In this document: positions 60,100 to 64,000 of the stretch, in pieces
Layout of the letters: each line of letters starts with the position of its first letter
Numbering within the stretch: position 1 is the first letter of the stretch
Source of the DNA: Neelides folsomi
Taxonomy: Eukaryota; Arthropoda; Collembola; Neelipleona; Neelidae
Assembly: GCA_034687125.1 (NCBI GenBank)
Contig: JAQGBZ010000221.1
Coordinates: 42,411 to 106,410 of the forward strand
DNA: 64,000 nucleotides
Direction of reading: 5' to 3'
The notes under the pieces: generated by a model
Database searches by the model: none
What the model was told of the DNA's origin: nothing
What the model saw: the letters and a program-made list of their open reading frames with translations, nothing else
Translations under genes and position numbers: made by a program

Positions 60100-61507
60100 T
60101 ACACCCGAACGAGATGAACTTCAAATGCGAAATGAGTCTTTTACCTCCTCGACTCGCACGTGGGCGAGAGTCATATACACATACTCATATACGTATTCAG
60201 TCACGGTATTCTACTCATGGGATGTATTCCGATGTATGCGTATTTTTAATACTTCAAAGACTTCAAACCGTCGTCCTCCACTTTCTAGACACCTAGCCCA
60301 CTTTGGCACACGCATCATAGTTCTAATGAATTTACACCTTATTTAAGTATCTGTATTTACATATACCTATTTACATATACAATATACGGGTAGATCTGCA
60401 CACATTGGAATATGACATTTGTCCTATTAGTTCCATTCTTACGCTTTAACTAGTTGAATTACCATTGTGATTTATTTAAGATAGTTTAATATACGAGTAG
60501 TTTAATAGTGATTTAACATTAGCATTTGTACTTTATGTAGGAGAGCATTAGTATTATAAGCATTATGAGTTAGGATAAGAACGATACATGAAGATTAGTT
60601 AATTACATGCATGTACATGTGGAGCTCTTCGCACTATATCACTTTCGGTTCCAGATAGTCAGAAAGCTAATGGGAATTTTCTGTTAATTTGTGAAGCCTA
60701 TTTATAAGAAATGTAAATGGGAGTTGACGGGAAATTTTTTGTGCAAAAAATAAATTGGCAAAGTGGAGATAAATGTAATATTATCGGGTCGTTATTTGTT
60801 AAAAAAAGAGAATCGAGAGGAGCATTAATATTATCGACATGTCTTGTAACTCCTTGGGAGTTGATAAGACTTGGACATTCAGCACCTTGAAACTTTAAGA
60901 AAAGGAACGTGGGCATAAATGTGATTTGAACGGCGCAGTTTAAACCCTTCATTGCTTTGTAATGTTTAAGATATGTGTAAAAGGAGATGTTGGATTAGGT
61001 ATGTAGAAGTAATAGATTTATTGGTCTGAGCCTGACTCACGGAACCTTTGACCATTTTGGGAATAACAGGTGTCTTCGATTTCTTTATTTATTCGTCCTA
61101 ACGCAACCTCGCCCTCAACTACCTTCCTGCAAATTTTTTATCTCTCGACAAATAGCTATGCGAAAATTTGCTATATACCTAACAAGTGTTATACCATTTA
61201 GTATTATAACGAGATAAACACAATGCTAAATATTTTTAAATGTTCTTACTCGAATTTCTTTTCAGCTTTTAAAGGATAAAAGAATTACAATTAAGGTAAG
61301 AATCTTAATATATTCAAGAATTCAAGCTATTCAGAAGTTAATTTATAATGCGAATAAAATTCCTTATTTGATGTTAAATTTTATACCAAAATATGTACAG
61401 TACTGTATGTATTAAAATAAAACAATAAATATTTGTATCACCAAATATCAGTCTTTACAATTGTTTAAGTTTTAAGTTTTTGATTAAAAACATTTTATGT
61501 GAAAAAA
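60100..61507. other. AT-rich intergenic region
   Basis: 1.4 kb with no supported gene. It should contain the promoter of the tetraspan gene and the 3' UTR of the reductase-like gene. Confidence 0.45.
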
Positions 61508-63630
61508 TTAAAAATCTAAATCACAATATTGTCCAGTAAGCTTGTTCTTTACAAGAATGTTGATCATTACGGCAGTGATCACAGTACAGAAAATAATAAA
61601 GATAAGAAGGAGAGTTTTCCTCAACCCACCACCCTATGAAATAAAAAGAAATAAAAAAATCATTAGATAATCAAATAACAAAACAAATAAAGTCCTTAAT
61701 AGTTATTTATACAATAAGTCTGTCTTGGCTTACCGGGGCTTCGTCATCAAGAACTTTTTGTAGCGGAAATGTCAATGCTCGAGGGAATTCGTCATACGTG
61801 ACCCAACCTTTACTCCCGCTATAGTCAAAGTACGTCACAATGGTGGAGAATCCGATAAAGAAGGAGAGAAAAACGCAGACGAAAGCCACTACCAAATATT
61901 TCTCATCACATGGAGATAACTTCCAATGTGGAGTTAATCCAATGTTTAAAACTAAATTAAGAAAATTCTTAAATCAATTTGATTATTAAATTAACATTAA
62001 ATTAAACATTTAAGTAATCGACCATTATTTATGCTCAAATTTTGAATGTATGATGAAACCTCCTAAAGAAAATGCTGTGACTCCAATGAAAATGTGCCCG
62101 AGGTAAAATATTTTCCGTAAGAATTCGTTCGTCGGTGGGAACCAAATGAACCCACATTGAATGGCTATGAGTCCAATTGAAACTCCTCCGATGATCCCAT
62201 GAATGGATCCTTGGGGATTCGTAGGCCATTCGTAGTTATTTCTTATGAATGGGAAAATAGGAGCAATTAAGCCAATAATCAGACTTAAGATCATGCTTCC
62301 TCCATGAGCCTAAAATCAATTGAGAACTTTAATTGATAGCTGTATTAATGTAATGTTATACCAAAGGTATTTAATTGAAGGTTATTCTATATTTAAGTAA
62401 ACTGGCATTGAATGTGAGTTAACTTACGGTGAACCAAAGTCTTTTCTTTAGGATAAAAAGATGAAACCAAGTTTCTTTGAAAAATCTCCCAATAAGAATT
62501 GCAGTCGGTATAATGACAAAGTAGACAATGATCATCAAAGAACCGTGCACATGGATGAACGTTTCTTTATTGCTCTCCTCCTAAAAAGAGTAATTTTATT
62601 TAGTAAAGTTAAATAATTAAATACAGAATGCACCATAAGTATCTTTCTTTTTTACTTAGACAACCATATAAAAAAGAAAGATACTTATGGCGCACCCTGT
62701 ACATACTAATATTTAATCAACAATGAGTTTTTACCAGAATTTGGTCAATTTCGCTCGAGAGATTGAATCCTTTATCTCCACTTCCGTATGCAATTCGGTT
62801 CACATGCTGAATAATATCTCCTCCATGGGTCTTTCCAATAGCAAGAAGAACAAAATACAATTCTTTCTCGATATCAACTCCAAGTTCATTAAACTTGAGA
62901 GTTGGGCGCATATGAATTACACAAGTCAAGCGGTCATTTTCCATTGTTAAAGATTTTAATATGATACCTTCATTCTCCTAAAGGACATTATTTTAAAATT
63001 CATTTTAGTATTAGTACTTTAGCTCTGACGTTAAAATTAATGTTATTATGAAAAACTCATGTTTTAATTACCAAACTCTTTTTATTCTCATAGCCGACAT
63101 TTAGTGATTTTTTGACCGTGCCATTTTTAGAAGAAATGCACGTAATAACGCCATCGTCGCCCTAAAATATAAAAAAATTAAAATATCATTTAGGAACTTT
63201 AACTTATTTAAGTTAGCAAATGATTCAAGGATAATAATAAAGTTTATTTATAAATAAAATAAAATGAACCATTTTTCTATCCTTTGAAAATCCAACAGCA
63301 GAGTAAGTGTCTCCTCCCGGATTGGAGCCATTCAACGTTATTTCGTACCATTTATCAGTGGAATGTTTGGGAGTTTCCACCCTTCGAATTTTGAATGAAA
63401 CATCGCATTGACCAGAGAAATCCTTACACTCTGAATAAGAAATCCGTAATTGATTTAGCTACCTAATAATGGAATTTGATTCCACGACATTGAATGTGAT
63501 AAGAATAAAATTTAAGTAATTAATAACCATTTGAAGGAAGGTTAAAACAATGAACTCCTTTCGTTTTACAATCTGCTTCAGGTTCTTTTTCGATTGGCTT
63601 TTCGGTAGAAGTAGGAGGCTTCTAAAAATA
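61508..63630 (-). CDS. DOMON-cytochrome b561 ferric-chelate reductase-like protein (5' end missing)
   Basis: Membrane protein of the FRRS1 type, expected to pass electrons from ascorbate across a membrane. At least eight exons are seen. The most 5' visible exon (about 63620-63532) has CKTKGVHCFNLPSN. A DOMON domain follows (GQCDVSFKIRR, HSTDKWYEITLNG, YSAVGFSKDRKMGDD, then LTCVIHMRP, ELYFVLLAIGKTHGG). The b561 core of TM helices comes next, with heme-binding histidines in HVHGSLMIIVYF, WFTAHGGSMILSL, GSIHGIIGGVSIGLIA and FYLGHIFIGV. The last TM is LLLIFIIFCTVITAVMI, before the end QYCDLDF. No signal peptide or start codon is visible, so the 5' exons lie to the right, probably beyond the window. 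Confidence 0.85.
62624..62699. mobile_element. 76-bp palindromic mariner-like micro-MITE
   Basis: Two 30-bp arms, differing at three positions, face each other around a 16-base loop. The right arm, read inward, is CAGGGTGCGCCATAAGTATC followed by TTTCTTTTTT. Each outer end abuts TA, which fits Tc1/mariner target duplication. It lies in an intron of the reductase-like gene and carries no gene. Confidence 0.85.
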
Positions 63631-63682
63631 AATAATATTTTTAAACATCGATCATTACATAATTAAAATAGTAAATTAAATA

Positions 63683-63915
63683 CTCCTGAAACCAACCTAG
63701 CCGTGCAATTCGGGACTTTAGCGTCATCAATATTTGAATGTCTCATATTGCAATATGAACGTATGTTATTTACATGACATCGAAATTATCTTTTACTCTG
63801 TTCAGAAAGAAATTATAGAGAAAATGTTCAAAACGGTATAAAGGGCATTTTGAGAAATTCAAATATTGATATGACGCTAAAGCCCCTAAGTGCACGGCTA
63901 GGTTGGTTTTGGAAG
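63683..63915. mobile_element. 233-bp mariner-like MITE near the right edge
   Basis: The ends are inverted repeats of about 50 bp flanked by TA at 63681-63682 and 63916-63917. The shared core is AACCAACCTAGCCGTGCA, and both arms continue with a TTTAGCGTCAT-type block and an ATATTTGAAT block. There is no coding sequence. It is probably in an intron or the upstream region of the reductase-like gene. Confidence 0.85.
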
Positions 63916-64000
63916 TATTCTCTAGTGTAAGTTACGTACGAACTTTGACCGGTAACGGGGCGAGAAATATAATGTTATAATTGACCATTGTTTCATAATG

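Overview
This is a window of animal nuclear DNA. The genes are split by many short introns (often 45-60 bases, GT...AG, very AT-rich), coding exons are richer in G+C than their surroundings, and the gene set is metazoan: tensin, FoxO, dystroglycan, Polycomb-group Scm, Regnase-like nuclease, CARM1, THADA. A prohormone-like LDLa gene and the compact layout suggest an ecdysozoan, probably an arthropod; I cannot name the species. I found no tRNA, rRNA, CRISPR array or bacterial operon.

Layout, left to right. 0.9-1.7 kb: a fold-back DNA transposon remnant. 2.2-5.3 kb (+): a short tensin, tail-to-tail with a RAI1/TCF20-type ePHD gene (-). 7-8.6 kb: RPL13A (-) and mitochondrial MRPS6 (+), head-to-head. 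9-13.9 kb (-): a large secreted Gln/Pro/Thr-rich protein. 14-16.7 kb is mostly gene-poor. 16.8-19.2 kb: a Zc3h12/Regnase-like endoribonuclease (+), tail-to-tail with SYAP1 (-). 22.2-30.6 kb: FoxO (+), dystroglycan (+), CARM1 (-), Scm (+), all tightly packed. 31.1-35 kb: LLPH (+) and GTPBP1 (-). After a 2 kb AT-rich gap come an unrecognised three-exon acidic protein with LC8-like motifs (37.2-40 kb, +), EME1 (+), an unknown Lys-rich protein (+), a tiny ANAPC13 gene (-) and THADA (+, 46.4-54.4 kb). The right end has a secreted LDLa/prohormone-like gene (+), a four-TM membrane protein (-) and a DOMON-cytochrome b561 ferric reductase-like gene (-) that probably runs off the right edge.

The left 35 kb has G/C-ending codons and extremely short spacers, with neighbouring 3' ends 27-91 bp apart. 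The right 27 kb is more AT-rich, has longer spacers, and carries most of the small inverted-repeat transposons. Gene neighbours are not functionally clustered, beyond two divergent pairs that probably share promoters (RPL13A/MRPS6 and ANAPC13/THADA). Three genes were extended or found by joining exons in phase: the 37 kb gene gains two 5' exons, ANAPC13 is wholly assembled from two small exons, and tensin resolves into 13 exons.
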